A stretch of 64,000 nucleotides of DNA from Strigamia acuminata (lineage: Eukaryota; Arthropoda; Chilopoda; Geophilomorpha; Linotaeniidae): contig OX442317.1 in the NCBI GenBank assembly GCA_949358305.1, positions 5,150,186 through 5,214,185 on the forward strand, written 5' to 3'. Made by a program: the position numbers and the translations under genes. Shown here in pieces: positions 45,036 through 56,954 of the stretch. Each line of letters begins with the position of its first letter. Positions within the stretch are counted from its first letter, which is position 1. The notes under the pieces are model-generated. The model was not told where the DNA came from, ran no database searches, and saw only the letters and a program-made list of their open reading frames with translations.

Positions 45036-47249
45036 TTAGTGATTTTTTGAAGCTAAAACTTTTTTTACGGCATCAAGAAGAGCTTGCAGAGAATCGGCAA
45101 TTGATAGCAACGACAGTCCCAAGTAGAGTCCCAAATTGCCACCTACATCGCAGACCAATTTAATAAAAGGGTACGCTTCCACTTCCATTAAGTGTTCGAT
45201 AAAATTTTCAGGATAGTAAGCCATGAAGGCAGTCATATCCAAAATGGCTTCCTGGATAAGTGTATTTATTTGACGATATATTAATTTTTATGAACCGATT
45301 GGATACATTTAGCACTTACTTGAGGAGTTTCTAGTTCTCCGTTGAAGTAAATCCATTCGCAGGGTTTGACGCACCCACAAGCGGATTTGGGATTCAGGTT
45401 CTGGTAAATATCCATTGCAATCTCTTTGGTCTTCAGGCCATCTGCAGTGGTGTTGCATTCGACAGATCGATCGTATTTGGTCATAAATGGCAGCCAGCAG
45501 GTTGTTTCTTTAAAGATTTTTTCTTGGTAGCAATTTTGTTGACAAGCTGCCGATTCATGCATGGGCACACACGGATGGCTTTTTGTATTTCGATGAAAAA
45601 ACTATTGGAAAAATTAAACGAATACGGTAATGATGACGAATCGAATTGACCAAACAACTTGCATAAATATTCATTGTTAAATTTTGCCTCTATATTTATG
45701 GCACATATGGGAAATTAAAACTTAATACAAGTAGTTAGAGAGAAAGAAAGCTTCGTAGTTGAAAAGTATATCAAAGTAGTTATTTCTATTTAACTCGCAT
45801 TGCTCAATACTTACGCGTTTTTGTTCGAGTCTAAATGGTGAGGTGAGTTCAAATGGTATTCGTCTTGCGATAGTTGGGTTTACGAACATTTCGTTTTGAA
45901 AGTAAAAGAACTAGTAAATGAGAAGGTCGGCTTAGAATAGCAGTGCTATTAGTACTATTATTACAGTATTACCTCACATTGGGCACATTGAGTTTAGCAG
46001 GTTTTTAAAACTTCATACAAAAAGTTTATACCGGCATGCCGGTGTATAAGTGAAAAAGCGGGTTTTTTATTTTTTTACTTTAAAGAATCCGAATTTGAGT
46101 TTTCTTAATTTTCTGCAGATTGTTACTAAAATCTGAGTAAATTTATAGAAATTTAAGCAATTTCTTACATTTGGGAGATCTAAAAAGGATTTTATGCTTG
46201 TTTTGACTGAATTCTCATTGAGAAAAATTCGTACTCGCTTAACACCGACATGCTGTTTGAAATGAGGTTTGTCGGCATGCCGGTAAAACTCGCACTACAC
46301 CGGCATGCGGCTTAATGTGAGGTAACACGGTACTATTAATGGTTTGATTTTACTTCAATTTCCTTGCAATATTTATCTCTCCGATTCGATGTCATAAATA
46401 TGATTTGATTCATTGTGCCAGAGTAGTTAACACTTGTAGCTGTGGTGGAATTAGAAAATTAGCAAGTATTTTGAATATGCAGATTTCAATACAGACGTGT
46501 TTCGTAGGTAACACATCTTCCTTGCGGCATAGCAGTCGATGTTTCAACTAGCAACGGTGGCTTTATGAGTGGTACGTCGAATGGAACCTGAAATAAACAA
46601 ATAAAAACATGATGAAAATAAGTGGGTGTAAGTTTTGCTTAAAAATTTAAATTTTGCGCAAACTCTGCACATGTATTAGCCTTACATCAAAGTCTGCAAT
46701 TTTCCAATCAGCTCCGCCAAACGAATTATTCCATACCTTTTCTGTGGTTTTCAAATAACTGTAATGAAGAAGGTGGAGAAGATCAAAGGTACAGTGGTGT
46801 GGTTTGGGGGAAGGGAGTTTTTTCGCCTTGTTTATCAGTTTTGTCATCATTGAACCGGGGTAGTATAAGCAGAACACAAACGTTGGATAGACCATTTTCT
46901 TCAATTCCCTGATTTCGATTAAAAGGCTGCTCGGTTCGGTTAAATAGTAGGCGGTTCTTTCGTAAGTTTGATAGATGCATAACCCGAAGCAGGTGACTAC
47001 GATGACGAGCCACAGAATTTGTTTCACGCGATGTCCTTTTGCGTTTAGAATGTGTTGCATGGCGGCGAAATCAACTGAATCAGCAGACATTTCGTCTTCG
47101 TATTCGTCAAGAATCTGATTAATCTGCGACGAATGGGTTTGTAAGCAAAATCTTAACTTTCAAGTTTTTGTTTTTTTTACCTTTGGTTCCAATTGTACTT
47201 TTTTTCTTTGTTGGATGCCGGGCTCAGCGTGAATACGATAATCGGGCAT
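45036..47249 (-). CDS. DEG/ENaC (pickpocket-type) channel II, one junction out of phase
   Basis: Exons: 47181-47249 (MPDYRIHAEPGIQQRKK), 46686-47123 (first membrane segment, ILWLVIVVTCFGLCIYQTYE), 46497-46587 (GRCVTYE motif), about 45815-45910, 45320-45601 (CQQNCYQEK, TTCWLPFM, SACGCVKPCEW), 45036-45251 (pore-side AYPFIKLVCDVGGNLGLYLGLSLLSIAD). Exon 3 is 91 nt and ends in phase 1 exactly as in channel I. The homologous next exon should begin two bases before CAA codons at 45903, but no AG is there. The only AG (45911) gives a frame with stops. So this gene carries a one-base error, is a pseudogene, or uses an unseen exon. A GGCATGC element lies in this same intron. Confidence 0.7.
45963..46335. 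mobile_element. GGCATGC-type MITE in channel II intron
   Basis: Ends TTACAGTATTACCTCACATT and AATGTGAGGTAACACGGTA pair as an inverted repeat. The inside carries ACCGGCATGCCGGT palindromes and sequence shared with the outer element at 43641-44572. Confidence 0.7.
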
Positions 47250-48021
47250 AATTTGCTTTTATCTTTTTAAGATTTTGATTAAAGCACTTGTGAGTTTTTG
47301 ATGTCACCTCGTCACAGTGTGGTGTGACTTGTGTACTGCTTGTTTCCTGTTTTTCTCTCATGCTGCATCGATTTAAGCCAACACATTTCTTTTTATTCCC
47401 ACGAGTTTTGAAATGTGGTGATTAAGTAGACAAAGAAAAAAATTCCGCTAAAATAACAAATTTGAAATCGATAGAAGAAGTCTATTAAATGATGAAATGG
47501 CAATTTAGTAATGGCGTTCTTTACAACATTTAAATTGTCGATGGGAATTGTTTTCCGTAGTGGCATTGTAAATTCCCATCACCATTACCGGCCCTGGTGC
47601 TGATTTCTGTTGGAATGTTGTGTTTACATTGCAGTATGGCAATGTGGTATTCTGTAGTGTGGTGCCACATGAGTGGTGCCAATGATTATTTAGCCTATGT
47701 AGTGTCATATAACCATGACCACCCCATGTACAGTTTTAACCCCCAGTCCGAATAAAGCCACCCATAGAGTAAGACGTGCTCCGAGTTTCTCACTTCAAGT
47801 GAACCCACATCACTAACAATTTCCATTTCCGTTTCGAGGATTGTCCTGTTAGTCGTAGTCTTACGTCAAAAGATTTGTCAGGACCTCTCGGCAATTTTGT
47901 CCCTGTGTCGGGATTAATACCCTGTCTGGATGGGGCAATAAAAACACATGTGCACGTAATCAATTTTAATATAAGCATATATTTTGCTACATATTTTATT
48001 ATTCTTCTTATTATTATTTAT
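47250..48021. other. intergenic, no supported gene
   Basis: Short GC-richer patches at 47500-47960 include TTACGTCAAAAGATTTGTC...GGGGCAATAAAAAC, which could be part of an LTR. There is no frame that I recognise. Confidence 0.35.
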
Positions 48022-50177
48022 TTAATAATCCGTCCCATCACATTTAAAATACGTAAGCAACTTTTCATATTTATGTAACTGTTGGTCGACTTGACACGGA
48101 ATTAACATTTCAAGGGCGGTAGTTACAAAGTTAATGTGAAACCCGGTGGCTGTCAGACATTTACATGAGTATTGGAAATTTGGATCATCCCCAGAACACT
48201 GAATCGTCAAATCTTTGTAATTGGTGCTCAGTATAGTCACCGCTCCAACTGTCACTTTCTCACTATTTTTTTTAATGACCGTTACAAAACTTAAATCCAA
48301 ATTTGGCCACTCGACATGCACGGTGCCTTTTGCTGTGCCATTTGCGCAAGCCGTCTTGCTGGCATCCGAATCAGCAGACCCTGCTGCGTTTGTACTTGCG
48401 CCCTCGCTCCCTACACCTACACTGATACCACCACCTCCGGAAGCAGCGGGCGCGTCCGGAAGCTTCGGTCGACATTCTTTAAGACCCATCATTTTCTTTA
48501 GACTCATTCGTTTATTTGTGGGAGATTTTCCAGCTTGATCCTTTTTAGTACATTCCATAATTTTTTGAGTTTTGTACCCATCGTGGATTTTTGCGGGTAG
48601 ATTTGCTGGACTGAAAAAAATGTCGAATGATTTCTACGGCTCTTGTTTGTGGAGTTATTGCCTTCTTCATAGTGGCTAAGCTTACGTCCGACGTGAACGT
48701 ATTATTTTCATGACGCGCTGTGATTGGTTGAGAGATGCATTGAAAATTGAAATACGAACTGAAAATACACAGTTCGATCTACTTTGCTAAAAACGGATTA
48801 TACTCTGACTCACTGTAAGGTAATAGGGAGTTCCTATTGGCCGAGGCTGTTTACTCCTAAATGTTGCCCGTATAACACCACCGGAAAATGTAGTTTTTTG
48901 TGTTTTAAATTTGTGTGATTATTGTAATGGTTTGAATGATATTAATTAGCTGTTATTTAATAATAAAATGTTTTAAAAAGCCATAAAGCAATGTTTTATG
49001 ATGTTATTTTATCCAAATACCTGATTGTTCAGTTCGTTCAGTTTATTGGTTGCGTAGTCAGGAAAGCAAGCAATTGTTTAATTTTAATGATTGATTTGTA
49101 TGTCTGGAAAGTACACAAAATGGCTTCCATCGCATTTTGGGTATTTTGGCCTACTTTTATGTATACATACACCAGTGAAATGGCTCGGCCAATAGGAACT
49201 CCCTACTACCTTACAGTGAGTCAGAGTATAGATGAGGTCTGGGGGGATCAAGGGCCCCCCTTTGCAAGAAAAAAAGAAGCTAAAAGCACGAGAACATCGA
49301 ATTTGAGAAAACTTACGTTGACGAAAAGAATCGACATCAATGGGTCTGAGCCAATCACAGCGCGTCATGAAAATAATTCGTTCAGGTCGGACTTGAACGT
49401 AGCCACTGCCTAAATTCTTACTTGCAGTCGAGGTCGCACTGGCAGGTGAATGCCAGTTTGTTTATAGTGATGGAAATGGTGTGTTTTCTAACACCGTCAG
49501 TTGTTTCTGTGCAAACGTCGGATCCGTTTTTGAGGGTAAAGTCAGAAATGCTGGCTACTTCGCAGCGTTGACACGGCTGACATTGGGTGGTAACTACAGG
49601 TTCGATCCTAGGTTGGAATAGTGGAAAATGGGAACTTTGGTGTTGCAGTTAAACGGCTACTCACGTTTTAATTATTTCCTTAATGCACGTAATGGCAGAT
49701 TCAATTTGTTGCGTGCATTCTTCACATTCACCTGTGGATTAAATTTCGATGCAATTTATTGTTTGTAAAACAAGTTGGGATTAATTAACCCTTCCTGCCC
49801 CAACCTAGGGTCAATTTTAACTTCCAATTGTGTTGTTATTGTTTTTCTCGAAAACTATCAGGATTTTCTTTTTGGAATTTCATGGATCTTCATAGAACGG
49901 CACAACAAACAATAAAAAATTAATCATTTTTGTCACTCGCTTTCGACAAATACCAAATTAAATTTTTTCATAAACTCGAAATACTCTCATTTTGACACAT
50001 TTTTGGAAAAGTTTTTTCAGCATTGGGTCAAAAATGAGGCGGGTTGGGTGAGTAAGGAATATGTTTTAGGTTGATACTACTATGGTAGGGTTAAATTCCA
50101 TTGTGCTAATGTGTGTACTTACCCGAAGCGTAGGCTTCCGAAAGAAAGCACAGCAACACAAGTATCGGTTTGATCAT
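48022..50177 (-). CDS. large two-domain secreted cysteine-rich protein S1
   Basis: Exons: 50123-50177 (signal peptide MIKPILVLLCFLSEAYA), 49665-49731, 49422-49607, 48022-48610; 897 nt, 298 residues. Domain 1: GECEECTQQ, QPCQRCEV, DVCTET, CQCDLDC. A linker at about 121-185 has KECRPKLPDAP and a Gly/Ser/Ala-rich run. Domain 2: ACANGTAKG, TILSTNYKDLTIQC, DDPNFQYSCKC, IPCQVD and a CDGTDY end. The 67- and 186-nt exons and their phases equal those of the F1-F4 genes at 7-21 kb, so both sets share an ancestor. The function is unknown; secretion is inferred. Confidence 0.8.
48671..49407. mobile_element. inverted-repeat element in S1 intron 3
   Basis: Ends AGTGGCTA...TAGCCACT. The arms share CATGACGCGCTGTGATTGG and, further in, ACTCTGACTCACTGTAAGG with GGGAGTTCCTATTGGCCGAG, interrupted by unequal loops. 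It fills nearly all of the intron; the right end is about 14 bp from the donor of exon 3. Confidence 0.75.
49789..50090. mobile_element. possible piggyBac-like MITE in S1 intron 1
   Basis: Begins CCCTTCCTGCC and ends GGTAGGG, with TTAA on both sides (49785-49788 and 50091-50094). TTAA duplication with CCC/GGG ends is typical of piggyBac. The arms are short, so this is tentative. Confidence 0.4.
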
Positions 50178-50390
50178 TTTTTAAGTCTGTGAAAAGATGC
50201 ATGTGTTTGATCAGTTGATTACATAAAATTGACGTGCCACTAAAACTAAAAATAACCATTTTTGCAACAAATTTTTTTTTATAGTTTTTGTCGCACTAAA
50301 TACGCGACTTAAGGGGAGTCTGTGGTCAAACTTGCCGTTTAGCGGCATGTCTTCAAATGCGCATCAATACAGTATCATCTTCTTTACATA

Positions 50391-50668
50391 TACTACGTTT
50401 ACATGCACCGAATAATTCGAGTGGTGGATAATTCGAGTTGTGTTTACATGCAGAAAATAATTCGTGATTATTTTCAGTTTTCGACCATTGGAGAAGTGCG
50501 GGAAGTAATGCGCGCACGCGCAATAAAAATAATTAGAGTTCACTCGAATTAAACAATTTTCTGCGAGGGATTATTCACTACTCGAATAATCTTCGAATAA
50601 TCCTGTTTACATGCCAGTTGTGCACACGGAATATTTCGTCTCACTCGAAATATTCCATGCATGTAAAC
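50391..50668. mobile_element. MITE with ACTACGTTTACATGCA ends
   Basis: Left TACTACGTTTACATGCACCGAATAATTCGAG, right ATTCCATGCATGTAAACATAGTA. Inside, GTTTACATGC recurs near both ends and AATAATTCGA / CGAATAAT units fill the middle, giving a multi-hairpin structure. Confidence 0.75.
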
Positions 50669-50669
50669 A

Positions 50670-50991
50670 TAGTACAAGTCCTCAACTTACGAACACCCGA
50701 GTTACAAACTTTCAGAGATACGATCTTCAAATTTGTGGCAATGCATAGGTTAGCTTATGTATCTGGCACTAGGCTGAGCACAAAACCCACTCATGTTGTT
50801 AATGTTATTTAATATGAACCTTTATTAATTTATAATTAAAAAAATTAAAGAAATAAGTTCAAAAATACTTTTTTAAATTAGGGAGAACAATCTTTCCACA
50901 TTGTGCGACCTTTGCTGGACTTACAAACAATTCGACTTACGAACAAGTTCTTGAAACTGTACTTGTTTGTAAGTTGAGAAGTTACTGTACA
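50670..50991. mobile_element. mariner-like MITE
   Basis: Ends GTACAAGTCCTCAACTTACGAACA and (inverted) TGTTTGTAAGTTGAGAAGTTACTGTA, in the style of Tc1/mariner inverted repeats with TA targets. It abuts the preceding MITE. Confidence 0.65.
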
Positions 50992-52250
50992 CTGCACACA
51001 ACACTCATTTCTTACCTACTCACTGCGTGGTTTTGCAGAAACTGATCTGTACATGTACAAATAGCATAGGAAGTGAATATATACTAGTACATTAATGTGA
51101 ACCAACCTGAATTTCAGTTCCCACAGTTTTACACATGCAAAGGTTCATACACATCTATGAGTGAGCTTAGATTGTTGAAAATATGTATTGAATATTTATT
51201 CAGTAATTGCTACACGCGATTTTCAAAAATTTGCTGCTTTAGTTCCGCAATACAATACGCCCCCTTTAAGTCTGAACATTTCAATTTTTTCATAAAACTG
51301 AATTATATATTACCATTTTATTTTCTTTGAAGAAAAATTCAATTGAAACGAGCACAACTGTCAATAGGGTTAAGGAAGTGTTTCGAGATGTAACACGAGA
51401 ACTTAAATTGATGGCTGTCCTGTTCTAAAATAGTTTAAAGTTCTAAAATAGATATTACCCATATAAGTTAGTTGAAGAATATATTTTACAATACATTGCA
51501 TTCCAAAATGTATAGCATTTTGCAAAATTAATTATATTATTTGTACATTAAATAATGCATTCATTTTTAACAAAAAATAATACTGGGAATGCATTTCTTA
51601 AAACATTTTACCAAATCTATTATCATTTGCAAAAATGTATTAATAAATGCATTCTCGCGAAACCCATACGTCGCAATATAATTTCAAAATATTTTTCAAC
51701 CATTTGGGATAGCTTTGTATGTTGCCTGCTTTATCAGCGACTTTTAATCCCCACACGAATTTTTTCTATACATAAAGTTTGCAAACTCATACAAAGATAG
51801 AAAAAATTGTGAAGTCCAGCGCTTTTTAAAGTACGTATTGTAGCGAACCGGTATTTTCTGTCCCAATGTGTGGTATCATGTTATTTATTATTACTCACAA
51901 TTTTAATTGCTAGCATAGACTGAAGGTTTGGTTTTTTTGAACACGATTGCATGTAAGAATAGCCATAAGTTACGTTATTCTTACATACATACGTAAGAAT
52001 AGCCACGGCGAAATAATTATCGATAATTTTTTAGAGAGATAATATCACTTGTTGTTTTTGTCCAATGGGGACCGCCGAAGCAACCAATTGGCTGGCTCGA
52101 GAAAAAAAATAAACCTCTAATTATTTCTGGCAAATGGATCCAAAAAGTTACGGATATTTATTTCCTGTCGGTGCGAGTTGTGTTTGCGTGACAAGTTCTT
52201 AAGAACTTTTAATTTGAATGAGTACAAATTTGATTATTCGTTGATTATTC
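50992..52250. other. intergenic, repeat-bearing
   Basis: AT-rich. The part around 51480-51700 (AAAATGTAT.GCATT and TAAATAATGCATT motifs) has a relative at 53620-53800, so it is a dispersed repeat. No gene is supported. Confidence 0.4.
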
Positions 52251-52556
52251 CAGCGTTTCCCAAACTGTGGGGCGCGTCTCTACTTACTGCCTGTAGTTGG
52301 TTGCAATACACTGCAGACTAGCAAAAGCTTCAAAAACTTCACAAAAATCTCTCAAAACCTACAAAAACCACCCAAAATTCTCCAAAAACCTCCAAAAACC
52401 AACCAAAACTCCCAAAAATAGAGGTTTTCTAGGTTAGTCCCCAAAGTGATGAATTTTGCAGGATGGGGAAAATTTAATGCAACAATGATGAACTGGGGTG
52501 CGGAAGATCGCCTTTCTATAAATGGGTCGCAATGCTAAAAAGTTTGGGAACCCCTG
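52251..52556. mobile_element. hAT-type MITE (CAGNGTTTCCCAAAC ends)
   Basis: Starts CAGCGTTTCCCAAACTGTGGGGCGC and ends GCGAC...AAAGTTTGGGAACCCCTG in inverse. A truncated relative starts near 44957 (CAGTGTTTCTCAAACGGTGGG). No clear 8-bp duplication was found. Confidence 0.6.
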
Positions 52557-52679
52557 GATGGCCGTACGTGGAGTAATTTATTTTGATTTCTTGTTCTTCA
52601 ACCCTTGCAAGAGTTTAAGAACAATAAGGGAATAGGGATTCCTCTATTTCTTTAATAGCAATGGTTGAGATTCCCAAAA

Positions 52680-52865
52680 GTATTAACTGCGGTTTACATT
52701 GCCCTTGGGACCTCTATCTTACTCTATGGAATTTTTATCTGGGGGATGGTGTCATTGTCTATCCTTAATAAACTTAAGGTAATGCAAAGGACATTAGTTA
52801 GGAATTCTTGTGGGGGTAATGATTATGTTAGGGCCTCAAGATGGAAATTCAAGGGAGCGGTAAAA
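52680..52865 (+). mobile_element. non-LTR reverse transcriptase fragment
   Basis: The frame reads LTAVYIALGTSILLYGIFIWG, then LSILNKLKVMQRTLVRNSCG. This is the thumb-region pattern of jockey/CR1-type reverse transcriptases (ALxxSxLxYGIxxWG ... LxxLQxxxxR). A close copy lies at 58576-58720. Confidence 0.7.
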
Positions 52866-53354
52866 TTTAAAAGCTTGATTTTACTTGAAAAAGCGGCTAA
52901 AAATTCACCCGCTTGAGCAAACACAAGCTTGCGTTTTTATTCAAAGCTTAGTTTTGAAGCGAGCTTGTACTCACCCGCTACGCTCAAACTGAGTTTGATT
53001 TGCCAGCTTCAAGCTTGCTGGTGTTTTGGTCATGTGAGTTTGACGGCCAATCAGACTTGTGAGAAAATTCTTGGGAGGAGATTTTGTACTAGTAAATGAC
53101 TCCCACTTTAAACTTGTACTAGCAAGCTTTGGAATTTTACCTGCTTCCTTGTGTTTTTACCTTAGGAGGGATACAAGTTAATTAATGTTTCAAGTGTAAG
53201 AAAACTATATATGACGGTAATGCCAATTTTACTAGGCATGGCCTTGCATCATCCCGACTGCTGATACAATAGAAGGAGCCCAGGTTCTAGGTTAGGGGTG
53301 GGCTGGGTGATTTATTCCCTGGATAGTCCTTAAGAACTTTTTAAAATGGGTTTT

Positions 53355-53500
53355 TCAGGAGACGCGGGCACGTCCTGGAGATTTGGTCAACATTCTTTTA
53401 GAGTCATCATTTTTTTTTAGACTCATTCGTTTATGACCCGGAGATTTTCCAGTCGCTGCTGCAACTTGATCTTTTGTTGGGTAGATTTGCTGAACTAAAT
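53355..53500 (-). pseudogene. fragment of an S-type secreted gene
   Basis: Minus-strand frame reads ATGKSPGHKRMSLKKNDDSK, matching the S1 linker (AGKSPTNKRMSLKKMMGLK). No other exons are nearby. A second decayed copy is at about 58900-59060. Confidence 0.7.
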
Positions 53501-54499
53501 TTTTTTTAATGAAAAGGTAAAATGAGTTAATATTATAGAAATTTCTAATTATGATTTTTTTTTTCATGTTGAAGTTCAAAAATATTTTTTACAACAAATG
53601 TCCGTTGCTTTTTTTTTAATGCATTCTAAAATGTGTAGTATTTTGTGAAATTAAGTAGCTATATTATATTTATATGTTAAATAATGCAATTTTGATTTCA
53701 TAATACATTTTACAAAATGTATTATTATTTGCAAACCAATAGCATGAAAAAATGTATTACAAAATACATTCTCGTGAAACTCAATGCATTTCAAATACAT
53801 TGCAATATAATTTCAATGTTTTTTTTTAACAATATGGGTATTGATAAATGTTATATAAATGATGGGTTTGTTTATGTTGGTGTTGTTGTCCAGCAACAGC
53901 AATAAATAAATTAGGAAAAACTCCCATGGTGTTAGCACCGATCCACAGACTCCACTTTGGGAAGCACGGCATCGCTTTAGTCGACACAAAATGGCGAATT
54001 ATGGATTTTCACCACTTCTTTCTTAGTATGGCTAAGTTCTTTAGTAGGACCAACTGAAGAAGTCTAGCGTTTTCTCAATATCAATTGCTATTCTATTTAC
54101 GAATTGAATTGAATTTTAAACTTAATTTTTTATTTTGGTGGAGAATTCCTGGAGCTTGTTTGCTAGTATTATTTCTCTCTGTTCATTGTGTAAATTCAAT
54201 TGATGTTTTGCTATTCATTTCATTGATGAATTTACTTCAACAATGCATGGCAATGAATCAAACATAAATGTTAGATTTATTAATTTTTTAAATGTGAAAA
54301 AATATTCTTCTGTACTGGTAGATTTTTATACTGCAAATTGAAAGTTTATTTAGGTTGACAAACTGTTTCTGCTGTCACACGCGGGCAAACAATAACTCCG
54401 ACGAAGGAAATTGTTGAATTGGCAAACCAAACACTTTTGTGAACGCGAAAAAAAGAATCGATACCAAAAGTAGACATTCTACATTACATTTATTGACGA
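53501..54499. other. intergenic, 3' flank of S2
   Basis: Holds a dispersed AT-rich repeat (53620-53830) and, from about 54140, sequence that is duplicated at 59140-59496 (TTGTTTGCTAGTATTATTTCTCTCTG). No gene is seen. Confidence 0.45.
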
Positions 54500-55557
54500 T
54501 TAAACACTACAATCGAAATATTGTACGATATCGTCGTACTTTTGCGCCTGTTCATCAACAGTGCACGGCAAAATCAAATATACAGCGTTAGTGACTAAAT
54601 TAACGGGGAATTTAGTGGCAACTACACAGGCGCAAGACAGCTTAAACTCATCGCATCCTATGCATTCGACATTGATGTTGTCATAATCATTACTCAAAAC
54701 TGCTACTTTATTAATATGAACTTTGGTGACGCCCTTCTTTACCAAAGTTTGGAAAGTTACTTTAACATTTGCCCAATTAATTTTCATGTGTCCCGTGAAT
54801 AATGCACCGCCGGCCCTCTTTTTCCTACCAAAACCGATACCCCCGCCGACTTTACCGCCACCAACACCCGGAACGCTTGGAACTGCTGGAAGCTTTGGCA
54901 TGCATTCTTTAAGTTTCAACATGTCGCCTACTCCCATTGAAGGAACTAAGCTGCCGGTTATACCCTGCATAACCGAGTCTACCTTGTCTGCTGGGCAGTT
55001 CTTTTGGGCTACGTCCGTCATGCCTTTGCTTATGATAGGTGGGATCTGAGATGGACTAAATGGATTGACAGTTTATACTATTTTTCGATTAAATTTTTTT
55101 TTGCTATTGTTACTTACTCGCCGGGTAATTGAAGCTCACATTCGATATCGAGTCTTGGAAATGTCACGAAGAAGTCGCTGGAAATTTGGGCGTCGTTTTT
55201 CACGCTGTTCACGTTTTTGTTTTCGGTTTGTACCATTCCTTTGATTCCGCATATTTTGCACCATATGGTTGGGGGGATGCTTTCGATTTTGATCGGTTCG
55301 ATTCTGGTGAGGAGTTAAATAGATTAATTTCATTGTGTCAAGAGATTTTTTTTTATTATTTTTTTTGTACTCACTTTGACACCATGTCACCGACACATTG
55401 GACTGCGCTTTCAGATTTGATGGTGCATTCTTCGTCAGCTTCACCTGGAAATTAAGAGATTTGGGTTGGTTTTGTGAGTGAAATTTTATGTTTGCGCTTG
55501 TTTACCGTGAACGCTGGAGCAGACTGCTAAAATTACTAGGAAAGTTGCTAGAAACAT
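54500..55557 (-). CDS. large two-domain secreted cysteine-rich protein S2
   Basis: Exons: 55506-55557 (signal peptide MFLATFLVILAVCSSVHG), 55375-55444, 55118-55303, 54500-55055; 864 nt, 287 residues. The last exon uses the acceptor TTTAG at 55056-55060, because the nearer CAG would create a stop. Domain 1 has DEECTIKSESAVQC, TIWCKICGI and IECEL. The linker has KECMPKLPAVP, a Gly-rich run, then RKKR at about residues 180-183, a furin-type site. Domain 2 has VAVLSNDYDNINVECIGC, KLSCACV, LPCTVDEQ, FDCSV. It lacks the DDPNF motif of S1 and the F genes. Confidence 0.8.
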
Positions 55558-55988
55558 GTTGGGCGATTACTTTTCGATTAATGATGTGTTTTGGAAAAGG
55601 AATTCGTTTATATAGGTTTGTGAGGTGAAGAGTTTCCCACGGAATATAAACTTGCGTATATAATTATTGACTTTTGATGTGCTAATCCGTATATTTGCAC
55701 GAGTATACCGGCGGAAGAGATACAAGTGGTTTGCGTGAATTGTTATTTTATTTTATTTTATTATTTTCATTTCATTTCATTTTTTCTTTTAGTTGTTATT
55801 TGTAAAGGAAGTTATTCTCATGAAAGTTTCTTTTTACGTGCAGGGTAAATATTTGCGTAGTTAATTATGAAATTGTTTGGTGGGAAGGTTTTGGTCGAAT
55901 CTTGTACACTTTAGCGATCATATTTTAGCGACGACATTTTAGCGATCGGGTCATTTTAGCGTCACAAAGCTTAGTACTCATAAGATTA
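55558..55988. other. upstream flank of S2
   Basis: AT-rich promoter-side sequence. The TTTTAGCGA motif recurs four times at 55920-55965. No gene. Confidence 0.4.
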
Positions 55989-56630
55989 TTTGCCCACAGA
56001 ACTGTATGCCCACAGACTTTTCTGTGTGTATAGACATGACAAAATCACATGACAGAATCACCTAGTGGCAGAATATGTACAAGTCTGTCACACCAGACTT
56101 TTTGCAGTACTCACAGCCTTTGCAACAGAAAGGAATGAATGGCAAACATTAGCGCCACCTGTCGGCAACTTTTGACTAAAATGGATGCCAGATTTCATTC
56201 GCAGCTCGTGCAACAGAACGTAATAATGGAAGATAAGGATTCTGGCGAAGATGAGTTTATTCAAGATATTGTTGTGATTTTGTCATTACTTAACGTGTAC
56301 TTTTCTTTTTTGGATAAATTGGATCCATGCCTCGATCTATGCTGTTGCCAGAAATAAGCGCTGCCATTTTTGTAACCGGTTAAAAAAAACGCGACCAATT
56401 AAGAAAAATACGACCGGTCACAAATACTAAAGACCGATTACGATCGGTCATTATTTTGTTTGCCAACAGAAGTTTCTGTGCTTGGAAACGAAGGTTGGCT
56501 TTCCGTTGTATTGACCTGCCAGAAATGTAATTTTTCTGTGGGATAGAGGTCATCTCACTGACATTCCAAGACTGGAATGAAAAGTGTGAGTACCAATATT
56601 TTCTGTTGGCAAAATTTCTGTGGGCAGACT
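55989..56630. mobile_element. inverted-repeat element, GCCCACAGA ends
   Basis: Left TTTGCCCACAGAACTGTATGCCCACAGACTTTTCTG, right (inverse) CAGTCTGCCCACAGAAATTTTGCCAACAGAAAATATT. Only the tips pair well. A 72-codon frame inside is unrecognised. Confidence 0.45.
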
Positions 56631-56639
56631 GATTTCCGC

Positions 56640-56783
56640 CATAGGAAAGTGCTCATGAGTACTATGCTTCATTGGTGAATAGCTTGGGCTCAAAGGACTG
56701 TACGACGGACTGATCGGCAAATAACTGAGGGATGTTTGAGGGTAACTATTCGAAGAAGCAGCGTACTTTTGCGATGATGACAA
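56640..56783 (-). pseudogene. RNA polymerase II CTD-like heptad fragment
   Basis: Minus-strand frame contains heptads in register: YAASSNS, YPQTSLS, YLPISPS, YSPLSPS, YSPM. This matches the YSPTSPS repeat of the RPB1 C-terminal domain in diverged form. The frame is closed upstream by a stop, and no RPB1 core is seen, so it is a displaced fragment beside the transposon above. Confidence 0.6.
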
Positions 56784-56954
56784 CTATGACGGAATACAAT
56801 GGAATCTAGATTGACTAGTCCGTACATGGACGAGAATGGTTGAGGTGACCTGACTGTTTTGTTCTGTCGCTAAAACGTGGCAGATATATACCAAAAAAAA
56901 TTTTTGGCTTTGGCTTCTTGCGAAACACAAGGTGAATCCTCAGATCTTGGAAAT

